Assembly: GCA_034096865.1 (NCBI GenBank)
Contig: JAWQFJ010001323.1
Span: 116,001 to 180,000, forward strand
DNA length: 64,000 nucleotides
Source: Theodoxus fluviatilis
Lineage: Eukaryota > Mollusca > Gastropoda > Cycloneritida > Neritidae
Direction: 5' to 3'
The position numbers were made by a program, and so were the translations under genes. Of this stretch, positions 10,191-21,000 are shown piece after piece. Under the pieces are notes generated by a model that was not told where the DNA came from, did no database searches, and was given only the letters and a program-made list of their open reading frames with translations. The first letter of the stretch is position 1; every line of letters starts with the position of its first letter.

Positions 10191-11131
10191 ATAGCGCGGA
10201 CAGCCTCCGTCCAGGCTGTCCGTGCCACGCCCAAATGGAGGGGTGGAAGCGGGCGAGGGGGGCCTATCATCTATGTGATCAAAGGTCACGCCTATTGTGC
10301 ATCCTTCGTGAACTGTGCCAGAGTCACCACTGACTCCGGTTCAAGTGGAGAGAGATAGTTCCAGAGGGACCAATTGTGGTTCTGGATGCACAAAGCAGCT
10401 GCAAGACCATCGCGCACAGCAATCTGAACGTACAACAAGCGTTGTCCGATACAACAAAATGCCTGAATTAAAAAGGAAACCGGAGCTATCGCTAGCTGTG
10501 GCAACACAAGCCAGTGGAAAAGAAGGGGTGGGGGGAAGGGGTAGGGGGTGGGGGGGGGGGTTGGGGAGGGGGGCGAGGGGCCCAGCCGCCCTAGCCAGCA
10601 TGACAGGAATCAAGCGCGGAACCTGGGGTTGGGTTAGGGGAAGGACGGCGTGAGCCGACCCATGTGTTGTCGCCATCGCTATGAGGTAGTCTAGTTCTCT
10701 TACAATCTAGGGAGGACATTGTAGATCGTCCCTGTCTCTGACTGAGGAGAGGATAAGGCACTGCCAGACTCTGCCTCCACGCGTAGCACAGAGTAATTGC
10801 GTTGGAGGGGGACAACGAGGAATTTGCAGACATCGCTACGAAGGAAGGAGCAGAGGGGAAGGACGATGTGCTCCTTTGTGCGAAGAGGACGAAGATGAAA
10901 AAGATGCCAATTTAGAGGAGCCGATCATAGATATGGTGCACGAACTGCTGACCGAAGAACATGGTGTTGTCTGAGCAGACGGCCTCCCGCCAGCCAAACT
11001 AACAACAGGCACGCCAGACGCTGAGACGGTACCCAGCGTTGTTGTAGTACTATAATCATAATAAAATACTGAGAGAATGACATCGATCCACCAGGATAAA
11101 GAAGACGAACAGCTGTCTGATGATGACAACA
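10191..11131. other. Unassigned sequence with a small hairpin and a G-rich tract
   Basis: CTCCATTTGGG at 10167 and CCCAAATGGAG at about 10230 form a hairpin. A G-rich tract lies at about 10525-10580. Short acidic open stretches at 10880-10972 (ending EELLTEE-like residues then TGA) and 11080-11140 look faintly protein-like but have no recognisable domain or splice sites. Confidence 0.4.
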
Positions 11132-11361
11132 GTTATTGAATTGAGAAAAACAAATTTTACTCGCCAGACAGAACGGGACGTCGTGTGCTTGGCTCTCTGC
11201 TTGGAGCTCCAATGATAGCGTGGGTTACCTTCGCGTGTGTACGGGCGCCGGCGCATGCGCGGCGCTAGATCTGTCCAGGGAAAAATCCCAGTCCCTGGTC
11301 ACGGCGACCTTACTTCCTGGCGTCTTACATAAATGTCTTTGCGCTTCACGCAAATTTCTTT
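11132..11361 (+). promoter_or_regulatory. 230-bp CpG-rich promoter-like module, copy 2
   Basis: Appears identical to 9010-9239, with the GCGCATGCGC site at 11251-11260. It is followed by a TTTTTTCTCTCTC tract rather than the 192-bp unit. Confidence 0.6.
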
Positions 11362-11489
11362 TTTTTCTCTCTCTCTTAATTTACCCCTACCACTTGGGCG
11401 TGCAGTGCATGCACTGTGACAGCGCCCAAGGTCGAGCAGATGGGCGTGATTCGACACCTCCGCCAGAAGATAAGAGTTATCAGGCTGCC

Positions 11490-11605
11490 ATGCTTGGCCT
11501 GACCCCCACAGACAGCGTCATGCCTGACCCACGGACAACGCCAGGCCTGACCCACGAACAGCGTCACGCCTGACCTATGAACAGCCTCAACGCGGAGGGG
11601 AGATG
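11490..11605 (+). repeat. Short minisatellite of about 24-27 bp, four units
   Basis: CCTGACCCACGAACAGCGTCA-like units follow one another with small changes (CCTGACCCCCACAGACAGCG, CCTGACCCACGGACAACG, CCTGACCCACGAACAGCG, CCTGACCTATGAACAGCC). Confidence 0.7.
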
Positions 11606-12310
11606 TTCGACGCTACCCTCCCTTCCCCAAGCACCAGAATTCAAGATTCCCAGGCCGGCCCATCTCACCTGGCCCTACATGTTCATCCTTCTACAACCCT
11701 GTTGAAAAGGCTCTACGCTCATCAGTGATCAGCTGAATTGAACGCTCACAGATAAGTGTAACCATTGAAAGGCTGGCTGGCTAAACATGGTATGACTTAA
11801 TGCTTTGAATTAGTTATATTAAGATTTATCATTACTTCCATAGTATTAAAGTTAAATTCCACCTAGTTATCTTCTGTGTGTAGTCTAGTTCACCCCTTGA
11901 TTGCATGGAAAGAAAGTGGATGTTACAAGACGGCAAGACAATTTATCTTAAGTGAGAGATCAAGAGCCCCGTCTCGTAACACACGGGAGACGCCAGGCGA
12001 GGCCTGCTGCATCGCTGCTTGGCAGTCCAGACAATATTATTATTATCAGTCCGCAAGAGAAAGCGAGTGCTTGCCTCACACCCTTTCTTGTAAACTTCCA
12101 CAGTCTCCAGTAGGCCTACCTCGTTACATCACACGCAGCAAAGAGCTCAGTAGGCCTAAATGACGTCGACCTGCACGCACACACTGCGTTGTGGGTTGAG
12201 GATTTAGGAATTGACCCACCGCGTCTCCATACGCGATTCGTAAGAGACGAATCAATAAGGACTTGGAAACATCGTGACCAGACTTGCACTTACTCTAGTT
12301 TCATTGATTC
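11606..12310. other. Intergenic, nothing recognised
   Basis: No convincing ORF, repeat or regulatory cluster seen in this stretch. Confidence 0.4.
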
Positions 12311-12661
12311 TGTTGTGAAAGTTCTAGAACGTGCAAGTGTGTTGTAGCACAATCAGGCTGTTCTGTGTTTACATCAGCCTCTGCTCTATGCCGTTGCGTG
12401 GTCACGTGGTTGAGTTGGGCTAAATTTGTATCAACTGTGTCACGGACGTCATACATGAAGCATCCTGGCCACCGAGAATATTCAACTTTGTACTGGTAGG
12501 TTCTGGAATATGTGTAAAGGGTATAAAAGCGCGACAGAGAGAAGACACACAAGAGAGAAGACATGACAGAGTTAAGGTGAGAGCCTAGAAGATAAACGAG
12601 TCCTCCTTTGTAAGGAGTGAGTCCTCTGCAGCATACCGCACAGAGTGAAGTTGTCACAACA
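12311..12661 (+). mobile_element. Probable solo LTR with heat-shock elements
   Basis: The ends are perfect 8-base inverted repeats of the LTR type, TGTTGTGA...TCACAACA. Inside are a TATA box (TATAAAAG, 12522-12529), a perfect three-unit heat-shock element GAAnnTTCnnGAA at 12317-12329, and two-unit elements at 12476-12483 (GAATATTC) and 12501-12508 (TTCTGGAA). A CACGTG E-box lies near 12400. No primer site or polypurine tract adjoins it and the flanking 5-mers (GATTC, AAGTT) do not match, so a solo LTR that lost its duplication is the best fit. A fragment of a heat-inducible cellular promoter is the alternative. Confidence 0.5.
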
Positions 12662-12825
12662 AAGTTGCATGTTTACTGATTGTCACCAGTGCGTGAATGA
12701 AGTTTATCGAAAACGACCACCAGCGTTTGTGAACTTCGACTTCCCGGCGCAAGCTAGGAGAACCCCCGTACAACAGGATATTGCAAGAAAAGAGTGCAAC
12801 AATTCCATGATTACTGCAGTGCCTT

Positions 12826-13445
12826 TGTAATGGGAAAATGGGTTTTCGGAACTATCTCACCTGAGAGAGACTTGATTTTTGCTGGTGCGTTGAGGGTGAA
12901 GTTAGTAGTCCAAAAGCAGTATTAAGTTTGAAGTGAAGGGTGAGTTCTACCCCAAGGTGATGAGCTGTGTTTGCTCTGAGGTATGAGTTGTGGTGAGTAA
13001 AAATAGGCCGTGAGTTGGTTGTGAGAAGATGGTTATATAAGAGAGTGCAAGAAGACAGAGAATAGAGATCGGCCCCACACACACAGCAGAGACGGGCAGA
13101 GAGAGAGCGGGCAGTGTTGGTGAAGGTTGGTGCGATATTTTTTATACAGGTCGATAGCATTTTAACTTGTCGAGGGCTGACCTAAGTATTTTATGTTTTG
13201 ATGTAAGAAGGCTGACCGAAATTTCACTTGTGCTTTTTCATTTTTCCCATTGGGATTTGAGTATGTGAAGAGTAGATGAAATTTTATCAGATTGGATTAT
13301 TTAGGATGTTGTGTTTTGAGCCATATACAAATGTAACTTTTTTTCTTCTTTTCTACCACTGTTACAGGTATTTCAATGTTGAATATAAAGACTTGTAAGT
13401 AACCCTGGACCTGTTTTATTTCGTTTTTTGTGGATGCCCGTAACA
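12826..13445 (+). repeat. 5' LTR of the gypsy-like element
   Basis: 620 bp, beginning TGTAATGGG and ending CCCGTAACA. The first 190 bp or so match 16790-16980. It contains TATATAAG at about 13033 as the likely TATA box and AATATAAAG near 13382 as a weak polyadenylation signal. Confidence 0.9.
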
Positions 13446-13459
13446 GTAGGTGTAGAAAG

Positions 13460-13477
13460 TGGGGGCCCGCCGGGGGG
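13460..13477 (+). promoter_or_regulatory. Primer binding site, tRNA-Pro type
   Basis: TGGGGGCCCGCCGGGGGG lies 14 bp after the LTR end and resembles the tRNA-Pro complementary sites of many LTR elements, with a few mismatches. Confidence 0.6.
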
Positions 13478-13632
13478 ATTTATTTTAGAAGAGTGTGAAC
13501 GTAGGGAACTCGTTCCGAGATATTATTAAGTTTTTATATTTGAACAATTTTACTGAAGAATTGAGGTTAGATTTTACTGTGCTGATATTTGAGTTGACAT
13601 TTTTAACATATCTTGCGTACTACTATTTAAAA

Positions 13633-14973
13633 ATGTCCCGATTTTTACGTAACCCTTCTGTGAGAGGAATTAGAAGAGCAAAACTGGAGGATTTATTACA
13701 ATTAGAGGACAAAGATATTGGTGTGGATAAAGAGTTACTATCTGATGTGAAGGCAATAAGATAATTACTGATAACGGAACTATTTCCTGATGAATATACT
13801 GATGAGGACAGCAATCATGGGGAAATAGAATTTCAAAATGTTGCTAAGGAAAATGAAAACTCAGGTCTCACTTTTGATCAGCAGTTACGCTTAAAGCATT
13901 TGAAGATGGAGGACAGAGAGAGGGAGAGAGTTTTAGAAATGGAGAGATTGAGAGATAAAGAGAAGAAAAGGGAGAATGAGAAAGATTTGGAGATGGAAAA
14001 ATTGAGAGACAAGGAGAGGGAGGGAGAAGATAGAGAGAGGGAAGGAGAAGATAGAGAGAGGGAGAGAGACGATAGAGAGAGGGAGAGAGAATTTATGCGA
14101 GAGAAAATGAAATTTGAGAGACAACAGCAAGAGAATAGAAATACTCCCAAGGGAGGGGAATTCAGGATAAATGACTGTCATCATTCTGTCCCTCAGTTTG
14201 AAGAACAGGATGTGGAAAAGTTTTTCTCGCGGTTTGAACATGTAGCAAACAAGTTGCATTGGCCTAAGCCGTACTGGTGTTTGATGCTGCAGAGTCAATT
14301 GAGAGGAAAAACTAGTAGGGCTTATGGTTCCTTTAAGGGTGAGGACAGAGATAACTATGAGAAAGTGAAGGAAGTGATCAGATTGGCCTACCAACTGACT
14401 GGAGAAGCTTATCGTCAGAGATTTAGAGAAATGAAGGAGGGAGGCGAGACCTTCTGTGATTTTGTGGCTCGAGCAGCAAATGCTTTTGACTTGTGGTTGA
14501 GGTCAGAACAGGTGTCTAGTTACAAAGCCTTGAGAGAGCTCCTGTTGCTGGAGGATTTGAAAAACAAAGTTCCCCCGACAGTGGGTGTGTATCTGGAAAA
14601 TCAACACGTTAAATCGGTTCGAGAGACGGCTGAATTAACTGATAAATACATGCTGATTCATAAAGGACAGAATGAGCCGGTTCAAGTCCGAGCTAGTACC
14701 AGTAACCCCTTTGGAAATAGACGAGGTATTCAATGTAGAAAGCGTCAGAGATTTGGTCATGCAGCTGCTGAGTGTTGTGCATTACCTGTGCAGGAAAACA
14801 AGAATGGTCTAGGGCGATCTTCGGCTGAAAAGACCAGCACCTTACAATGCTCATATTGTCATAAGTTGGGTCATATGCTGGAGAACTGTTTTGCCAGAAA
14901 GAGAGAACAGCAGAAAGTGGTTGGATTTGTACGGGACCGGACTGAAAAAGTCATAGGTTCTCAATATTTTTAA
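13633..14973 (+). pseudogene. gag polyprotein of the gypsy-like element, one in-frame stop
   Basis: From the ATG at 13633 one frame stays open to 14973 except for a TAA at 13762-13764. Order of parts: an N-terminal Leu-rich segment, a very charged coiled coil of about 65 residues rich in Arg-Glu repeats (about 13900-14110), a capsid-like domain (QFEEQDVEKFFSRFEHVA to about 14670), and two CCHC knuckles. The first knuckle is altered (CRKRQRFGHAAAEC, second Cys lost). The second is intact (CSYCHKLGHMLENC). Gag forms the particle and binds element RNA. The stop and the damaged knuckle suggest this copy is inactive. Confidence 0.85.
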
Positions 14974-15090
14974 TCGGTATCTAGAGCTGGTCTTTCTCTC
15001 AGTTATCATGATCTTTATGAAGAAGTGACAGTTTTTAGTGATACCGGTGCTTTTATGAGTCTTATTAGCAGAAAGGCTGTGATCGAGTAG
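14974..15090 (+). pseudogene. Aspartic protease remnant
   Basis: In the same frame as gag, after its TAA, comes a stretch with VFSDTGAFMSLIS. The DTGA at 15040-15051 is the retroviral-type aspartic protease active site. A TAG at 15088-15090 ends it. Sequence that follows (15091-15320) still looks protease-like but in shifted frames. Confidence 0.65.
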
Positions 15091-15574
15091 ACCTGACTTG
15101 TCTAATACTGGAAAGAATGTGATAATCCAGGTGGTAGGATAGAAGTATCAGTCAGTGCCCTTACATCGATTTTGGATAAAATCAGAGTTTGTCTCGGGAG
15201 AAGTGTTATTTGGTGTGGTGAATGAACTACCGATTTCAGATGTTGACATTTTGTTGGGATCGGATTTGACAGACAAATGTTGTACCACGTCACATAACCC
15301 TGTGTTGAGTGCAGTCCTCCCATGAATCCGAATGTTATCCTGCTTGTGTTACTACTCGATCCATGTCAAAGAAGAGAGTGGAGAAGCAGGGTCTTGGCAG
15401 AAACCAATCACCATGGCAACGGGAACAGCAGCAGACGCAGCTCCAGCGGCTACGGGTGTCTCCGCCACGACTTGGGGCCGCTCGGATCATCCTCCAGCAG
15501 CCTGAGCCAGATCCACATGGCGGGGGTACCAGGCGGGCTCCTCCACAGGCACGCCTGGTGCCGAGAGTGCAGCA

Positions 15575-16175
15575 GTGGTGGCGACTCCTCCCGACAGAAC
15601 GGACGCGTCTCCTTCGCGCCGGGCACACGTGACTGCCCTGCGGACAGGCCCTCCATCACTTGCGGCCAGTCCGTGTCCAACTCTTTTAGGAGCTTCTTCA
15701 GTAGGAGCAGGAGCTCCTACAGGAATTCTCGGGTTTGTTCCTCGACATGCCCACAGTTACTATCAGATTCCCCTCAGTGATCGTGCAAAAAGAATTCTGA
15801 CTATCTGCACCCCTTCCGGACTATATCAGTTTAAGAGACTACCTTTCGGGTTAAAAACTGCTCCTGCGATCTTTCAAAGACTCACGAACTCTATATTTCA
15901 GGATATACCTAATTTTTCTGTTGTTATTTTTTTACGATGGCCTGCTGGCCAGCTACATGTGGGAAGAACATGTAGCTGGACTCAGAGAAGTTTTTAAGAG
16001 ACTCGCCAGTGCCAACCTGACTGTGAATCTGGACAAGAGTGAGTTTGGTCAGGCCATGGTGAAGTATTTAGGGCATGTCATCTGGTTGGGACATGTGGCT
16101 CCCTTAGACTCGAAGGTAGAAAGTGTGAAGACTTTCCCCGAACCCAAGACACGTAGAGCAGTGCGACGATTTTAA
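15575..16175 (+). pseudogene. Reverse transcriptase fragments, frameshifted
   Basis: 15740-15930 (frame 2) contains YYQIPLSDRAKRI and FKRLPFGLKTAPAIFQR, core RT motifs 3-4. The continuation at 15921-16175 is in frame 3 and carries NLTVNLDKSEF and YLGHVI. The YxDD box is disrupted: it reads FYDG around 15928-15939. The N-terminal palm/fingers are missing and replaced by a GC-rich stretch (15400-15720) with no RT similarity. A stop at 16173 separates it from the next piece. Confidence 0.75.
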
Positions 16176-16602
16176 GGAATGGTGGGCTACTGTCGCAGGT
16201 TTTGTCCCAACTTTGCCACCGTAGCGGAACCTCTGACCTCCCTGTTGCAGAAAGACGCAACTTTTCGATGGAGTGAGCGGTGCCAACGGGCCTTTGACAT
16301 GTTGAAAGCAATGTGATGTCATGCCCCTATCCTAGCCGCGCCAGATCTATCTAAACCTTTCGAGCTTGCTGTCGATGCAAGTGCTTTAGGTTCCGGAGCT
16401 TAACAAGCATGAGTTGAACTATTCTACTGTTGAGAAGGAAGCGTTGGGTCTAATGCAAGCTCTGAAACACTTTGAAGTCTATCCTACGGGCCACCGAGAG
16501 CCGGTGACGGTACTTACGGATCACAACCCATTAACCTTCATCCATCACATGAAAGCCACAAATCAACGCATTCTCCGTTGGAGTTTGGCTCTACAAGAAT
16601 AA
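16176..16602 (+). pseudogene. RT thumb and RNase H remnant
   Basis: 16176-16313 encodes GMVGYCRRFCPNFATVAEPL, the connection segment after RT, ending in a TGA. FELAVDAS at about 16358 is the RNase H start with its first Asp. 16414-16602 holds YSTVEKEALGLMQAL and VLTDHNPL, later RNase H motifs, in another frame. No integrase motif is present between here and the polypurine tract. About 1 kb normally follows in this family, so integrase was deleted. Confidence 0.75.
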
Positions 16603-16776
16603 CATCTGTCTATTTTTCATATTCCTTGTTCTAAGAGATGTCCTGTCTAGAGATTTTGATGTATAAATTCCTGTGTATTCATGTATATAAACCTGTGTCT
16701 GTACAGAAAATTACTTGAAATGTTGAAAGAAAAGAAATTATTGTCCCGTGTGGGAACAACCAATTTCTTTTCGTTT

Positions 16777-16980
16777 AAAAGGTGGGGGATGTAATGGGGA
16801 AATAGGTTTTCGGAAGTATCTCACCTGAGAGAGACTTGATTTTTGCTGGTGCGTTGAGGGTGAAGTTAGAAGTTTGAAGTGAAGGGTGAGTGGAAGTTGA
16901 GTTCTACCCCAAGGTGATGAGCGGTGTTCGCTCTGAGGTATGAGTTGTGGTGAGTAAAAATAGGCCGTGAGTTGGTTGTG
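16777..16980 (+). repeat. Polypurine tract and truncated 3' LTR
   Basis: AAAAGGTGGGGGA at 16777-16789 is the plus-strand primer tract, immediately followed by TGTAATGGGGAAA, the LTR start. Matching to the 5' LTR stops at 16980 after about 191 of 620 bp. The sequence then changes abruptly to GC-rich coding-like DNA. Confidence 0.85.
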
Positions 16981-16982
16981 CG

Positions 16983-17198
16983 GGCGCCAAAAAGCTGCTG
17001 GCTAAGTTCCCCGTGCCTTACATTCAGATGGAGTGGGACTGGCACACGAGGGGACCAACGCGAGGGGAGGATATGACCGCGTTCTTCAAGCAAAACAAGT
17101 ACGTCCCCCATGGCGAGGACCTAATCGACTTTTTCTCAGAGTGGCAGTACGCGCCCTACACCATGAATGACTTGCTTTACATCCTGTGCGTGCGAGAT
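16983..17198 (+). pseudogene. Coding fragment, possibly C-terminal part of an FkbM-like methyltransferase
   Basis: From 16983 an open frame with strongly GC-rich third positions encodes FPVPYIQMEWDWHTRG, then MTAFFKQNKYVPHGEDLIDF and APYTMNDLLYI. The PYIxMEW block followed by a helix and a GYxPY-like segment recalls the C-terminal region of FkbM-family SAM-dependent methyltransferases. That match is from memory and is weak. The fragment starts exactly at the broken 3' LTR, has no start codon or clear splice sites, and its coding character fades after 17198, though the frame stays open to 17466. It is either a captured exon piece or a relict gene cut by the retroelement. Confidence 0.35.
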
Positions 17199-17356
17199 TG
17201 GTTCCCTTCTGTGTGCCTCTCTGACAGCGAGTACGTCATTCCATGTCCAGATGTATGTAAGCTTACCACTGCAGAGTGTCTTTACATTCTTTGCTTGAGA
17301 TCTGACTTCGCCTATGCCAGCTTTTCCCTTTCTATTTCCATTTATAGATTCGGTAG

Positions 17357-17364
<8 letters not shown>

Positions 17365-17395
<31 letters not shown>

Positions 17396-17590
17396 CGTGC
17401 GTGTGAGCGTGTGTTTCTTTTTAAAAATACTTATATCCTTCTGGCGACACATTTATTGTGATCAATAGGTTTCCTCCTCGTCCTCGTCCTCGTCCTGCTC
17501 CTGCACCTCCTCCTCCTCCTCCTGCTCGTCCTCCTGCTCGTCCTCTTGCTCGTCCTCCTTCTCCTCCTCCTCCTGCTCCTCCTCCTCCTA
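17365..17590. repeat. (GT)n tract and a TCCTCG/TCCTCC triplet repeat
   Basis: GT repeats lie at about 17358-17412. From 17468 to 17590 the sequence is made of TCC, TCG and TGC triplets, purine-rich on the other strand. Confidence 0.85.
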
Positions 17591-20500
17591 TGTAAGACAG
17601 TTGTTTCCGTTTAACTACATGTATATCTCTTCCCGAATTAGTCACGCCTATCCCTCGCTTTCCCTTGAAGGCATTTTCGTGAATAGGGATAGGCGTGCCT
17701 TTCTCATTGAGATTACAGCCATACATCCCAAACCCGTTTGTATTGATGAAATAGTGAAAATACCTTTCGATGCTTAGGTTTCGTTTGGGACTTCTGTTTT
17801 TAACCTATAAAAGAGTATTTCTGACGATGTGGAAGCATCATCGAGACAAGTAAAGCAAGGTCAGATGTGTCGAATATATCCATCTGAAAATTCGTTTAAT
17901 TAAAGAAGCATACTTTAAATACATGAAAAATTGTGTTATGAAAATTCCATTACTGGCAAGGGTTCATACATAAAGATAGGAAAATTCCAATGAGGAATGC
18001 CCGAAAAAATTCGCATCATCTGCACGGAGTTCACTGACCTGAAAGAATTCCCTGATCTTGTTCCGGTCGAAGTAAAAAGGATTTTGCGTGTAACACATGG
18101 CCGGGTATGAATGCAACAGTTCTCTTTCTTTGTCACCGTCATCTTCATTATTATTCTCTTTATGACCACCTCTGGTGTCATCTTTATCAACATCAATAAC
18201 GAATGCAACAACAGCCAAAAAAACATTCAACTGCAACAAACAACAAAAACAAAAACTACAAAGAACGAGCAGAATGAATAAATACTGAAAGAGGGAATAA
18301 ACCAAGTATAGGTAAGGAGAAGATGAACGGACTGAGAGCAATTGAGAGATTAAGACAGACAGAAGTAGAGAGCAATGACTTGTACGTGTTTATCATAATG
18401 TGCGTTATTGATACAAAAAGAAACTCACATTAAAGAGTTTTTACAATCAAAGTTTATTGACATGTTAGCAGTGATAAAAACGGAAGTAGGTGATCCGACT
18501 CGAGACATTAGAGGTTGGACTACCCGAAGTTATGTACAAATGGATGTCACGATAACCTTCGAGACGAGAGAAAAAAAGTCTCCAAAGCCGCTGAAATATT
18601 CAGCATTCAAAAGGTACAGCAAGGAGAAATCTTCCTGAGTACTTCGAAGTGGCAAGATCGCTTCAGAGCCCATAGGAAACTAACACTTGGAGATTTACGT
18701 CATTTCGAAAGGCAAACTTATTTCCTTTCTTTAAAATAGCCTTTGATTTATGCATCGAAAAACAAGAACCACGAAGCAAAAGTTAATGCCAGAATTTTAC
18801 CATCGTAGCAAGAAAGAAACCTTCACAGCAGAAAGATGTGGAGCTTGTGGAAGAAGAAGAAGAAAAAAATGCAAGTAAGACAAAGGAATACTTCTTGCAT
18901 CAAGACCTTTGAAGGTAGATTGTATGACACATATATTTCCATAGTAACAAAATATACAGTCGATGATAAATATATGCCCCTTGCTCGTTCAGGGGTGTGA
19001 CGTGGCGAGTGGATACTCTGAATACAGAAGGTGATTGCTAGGTCAGATAACATGGATGAATTGCGAGGTATAGGTTCCATACACGTTGTTAGAAATACTT
19101 CCGTTGGATGATATACGACATACATATATACGACAGCTTGATCGAGTGTACTGTGCTAACATTTGGGGTTTAATCGATTTAACACAGTATGCGATGAGCA
19201 AGATTAATCAACCTAGAACACTAATTCTAGCCTCTTTGCATATATTCACAACTTCTTGTTATATATTACAACATCCGAAGATCTAAACACGAAAATCTTC
19301 GATCAACTGTGCTAGAACGCTCTAGTTCTTACCCGCACACAAAAAAACACGCAAAAAAACCCAACTTCAGCGACCACCAAAAAAATGCATCAACTGGCCC
19401 GAGTACGGAGCAAGATCAAACATGTATTTAAATGTGGAACTCAACATCTCTCTCTTTCCTCGTTGCAGACTACCTCTCTCTCATTCCACTTCTCCCCTGT
19501 CCTCTGCCTTATTTGTAAAGATCTGCTGCCTCTCCGCTCCATAGCGAAAGGTTTTCGAGAGAGATTTTGCCATTTGTACATGTCTATATTTACATCATGA
19601 GAGTGACAACACGCCTAGGAAACACACATGCTTTTAGCTCTGGGGAAAGCTGCAAATTCTGCTCGTCTGAGATTGAAAACTTGTGGCAGTGTTCGTTCTT
19701 CACGTCTTCCCGCGATTCCTTCCTACTTTCCAACTTGTTAACAAACCACAAACAAATTTCTGTCAGCCCACCCACCCTGTCCTACCCCACTCCCTGCCCC
19801 ACCCCAATCCCTTGCCAAATGCAATTGATCCCGTCCACTTCGAGCATTGTGTTTACCCTCAGTTTGTGCCGCATCAAAGGTTTGAATGTCTTCAATACAG
19901 CCACTCCGTCAATCCTTGAGGTTTGTCATGGGACCGAGATTCACTTGATGCTAGAAAAGCCCCGACACTGTGACACTGTCAGAATGCAAAATGTCCATAG
20001 CAGTGCACAAGTGCCAACACGGCCTACCAACTCTCATTTTGACAGGTACAAAAACGACGACGATAAACAGACATTGGATTACAGCTGGTCACATTGTCTT
20101 ACATTGAAACATAAAGTACATAGTCCTTGAAGCCCTAAAATGTGAGGGAAGTGTTTCTGTCGGAGCGCTTTCGTCGTATTGTCACGTTTGACAAGAGAAA
20201 AACCATAACTGAAAAAGGGTGAAATAGAACATTATGCTTGTCATATTGACATTCACACCAGGGCAGATTCATTCTCATACGTGCTCAAGACACACTTGTA
20301 TTCCTCCGTCACATTGTAGTGCAAAGGTACATCACTTTACGAGGAAACAATCACATCAGTGAAAAATTGTCACATACATGTACAATAACTTAAGCGAATT
20401 GGATTCTCTCGGATCAAGTCTATTGTCGCGAACAATGCGAGGAATTTCTTCTTTGAATGCTCAAAATTTGGACATCAAAATGATGGCTACTCTGCCTGTT

Positions 20501-21000
20501 CATATGTGGACCTTAGTCGCCCAAAGAAGGGAAACTCCTAACCTTGCCATTCTGAACGATGAGGATATCCCGTGCGGTGCTTGGCTTGCCATTACGATTG
20601 AAACAGCGCTACAGTTCTGCACGCTACAATATGAACGACAGTGAATACCCAATTTTGGGGGGCCAAAAAGTTATTATCAAAATTAATAAACATCGAGTAG
20701 AAAAATTCCTCCGTTTTCAATTTCATGCCCCTGGAACTGCACAGGATAAATACTGGTAAAGAAAAAATTTGTAACGACGCCATGTACTTGTTCCAGTTTC
20801 TGCATGTAGGAAGAAATGAGTATCCAGCCTTCACGTCTAAAACTAAAGTCGGTGCTTGTAGTACGTTCCTAAAGATGCTCGGATGCTGTGCAAATATTGC
20901 AGTGGTGAGTTTATCCTTACAAGTACATGTCTTTGTTAGTCAGATTGGGAAAAAAACCACCTAATACATATGCGGTTCCTAGGAGCGATTCCGTGTTAAA
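17591..21000. other. Intergenic, no gene recognised
   Basis: A perfect inverted repeat, CACGCCTATCCC/GGGATAGGCGTG, flanks about 30 bp at 17643-17696. ORFs reach 187 codons (19567-20130), but codon use is random and no known domain is seen. A CxxC-x-E-x-C pattern in it is too weak to call a LINE remnant. Confidence 0.4.

Larger units (their letters stand above)
12826..16980 (+). mobile_element. Ty3/gypsy-like LTR retrotransposon, defective
   Basis: Order: 5' LTR (12826-13445), primer site (13460), gag (13633-14973), protease remnant, broken RT and RNase H, no integrase, polypurine tract (16777-16789) and a 3' LTR truncated after 191 bp. gag has an in-frame stop, pol has several frameshifts and stops, and the RT catalytic box is altered. 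The LTRs differ at several positions over the shared stretch and by two indels, so the insertion is not recent. No target duplication can be tested because the 3' end is lost. Confidence 0.9.

Noticed and set aside
13880..14150. GA-rich stretch considered as a microsatellite
   Set aside because: It keeps a single open frame continuous with gag and encodes a charged coiled coil, so it is coding in origin.
19567..20130. 187-codon plus ORF with a CxxC motif, considered as a LINE RT tail
   Set aside because: The Cys spacing and surrounding residues do not match well and no upstream RT motifs exist.
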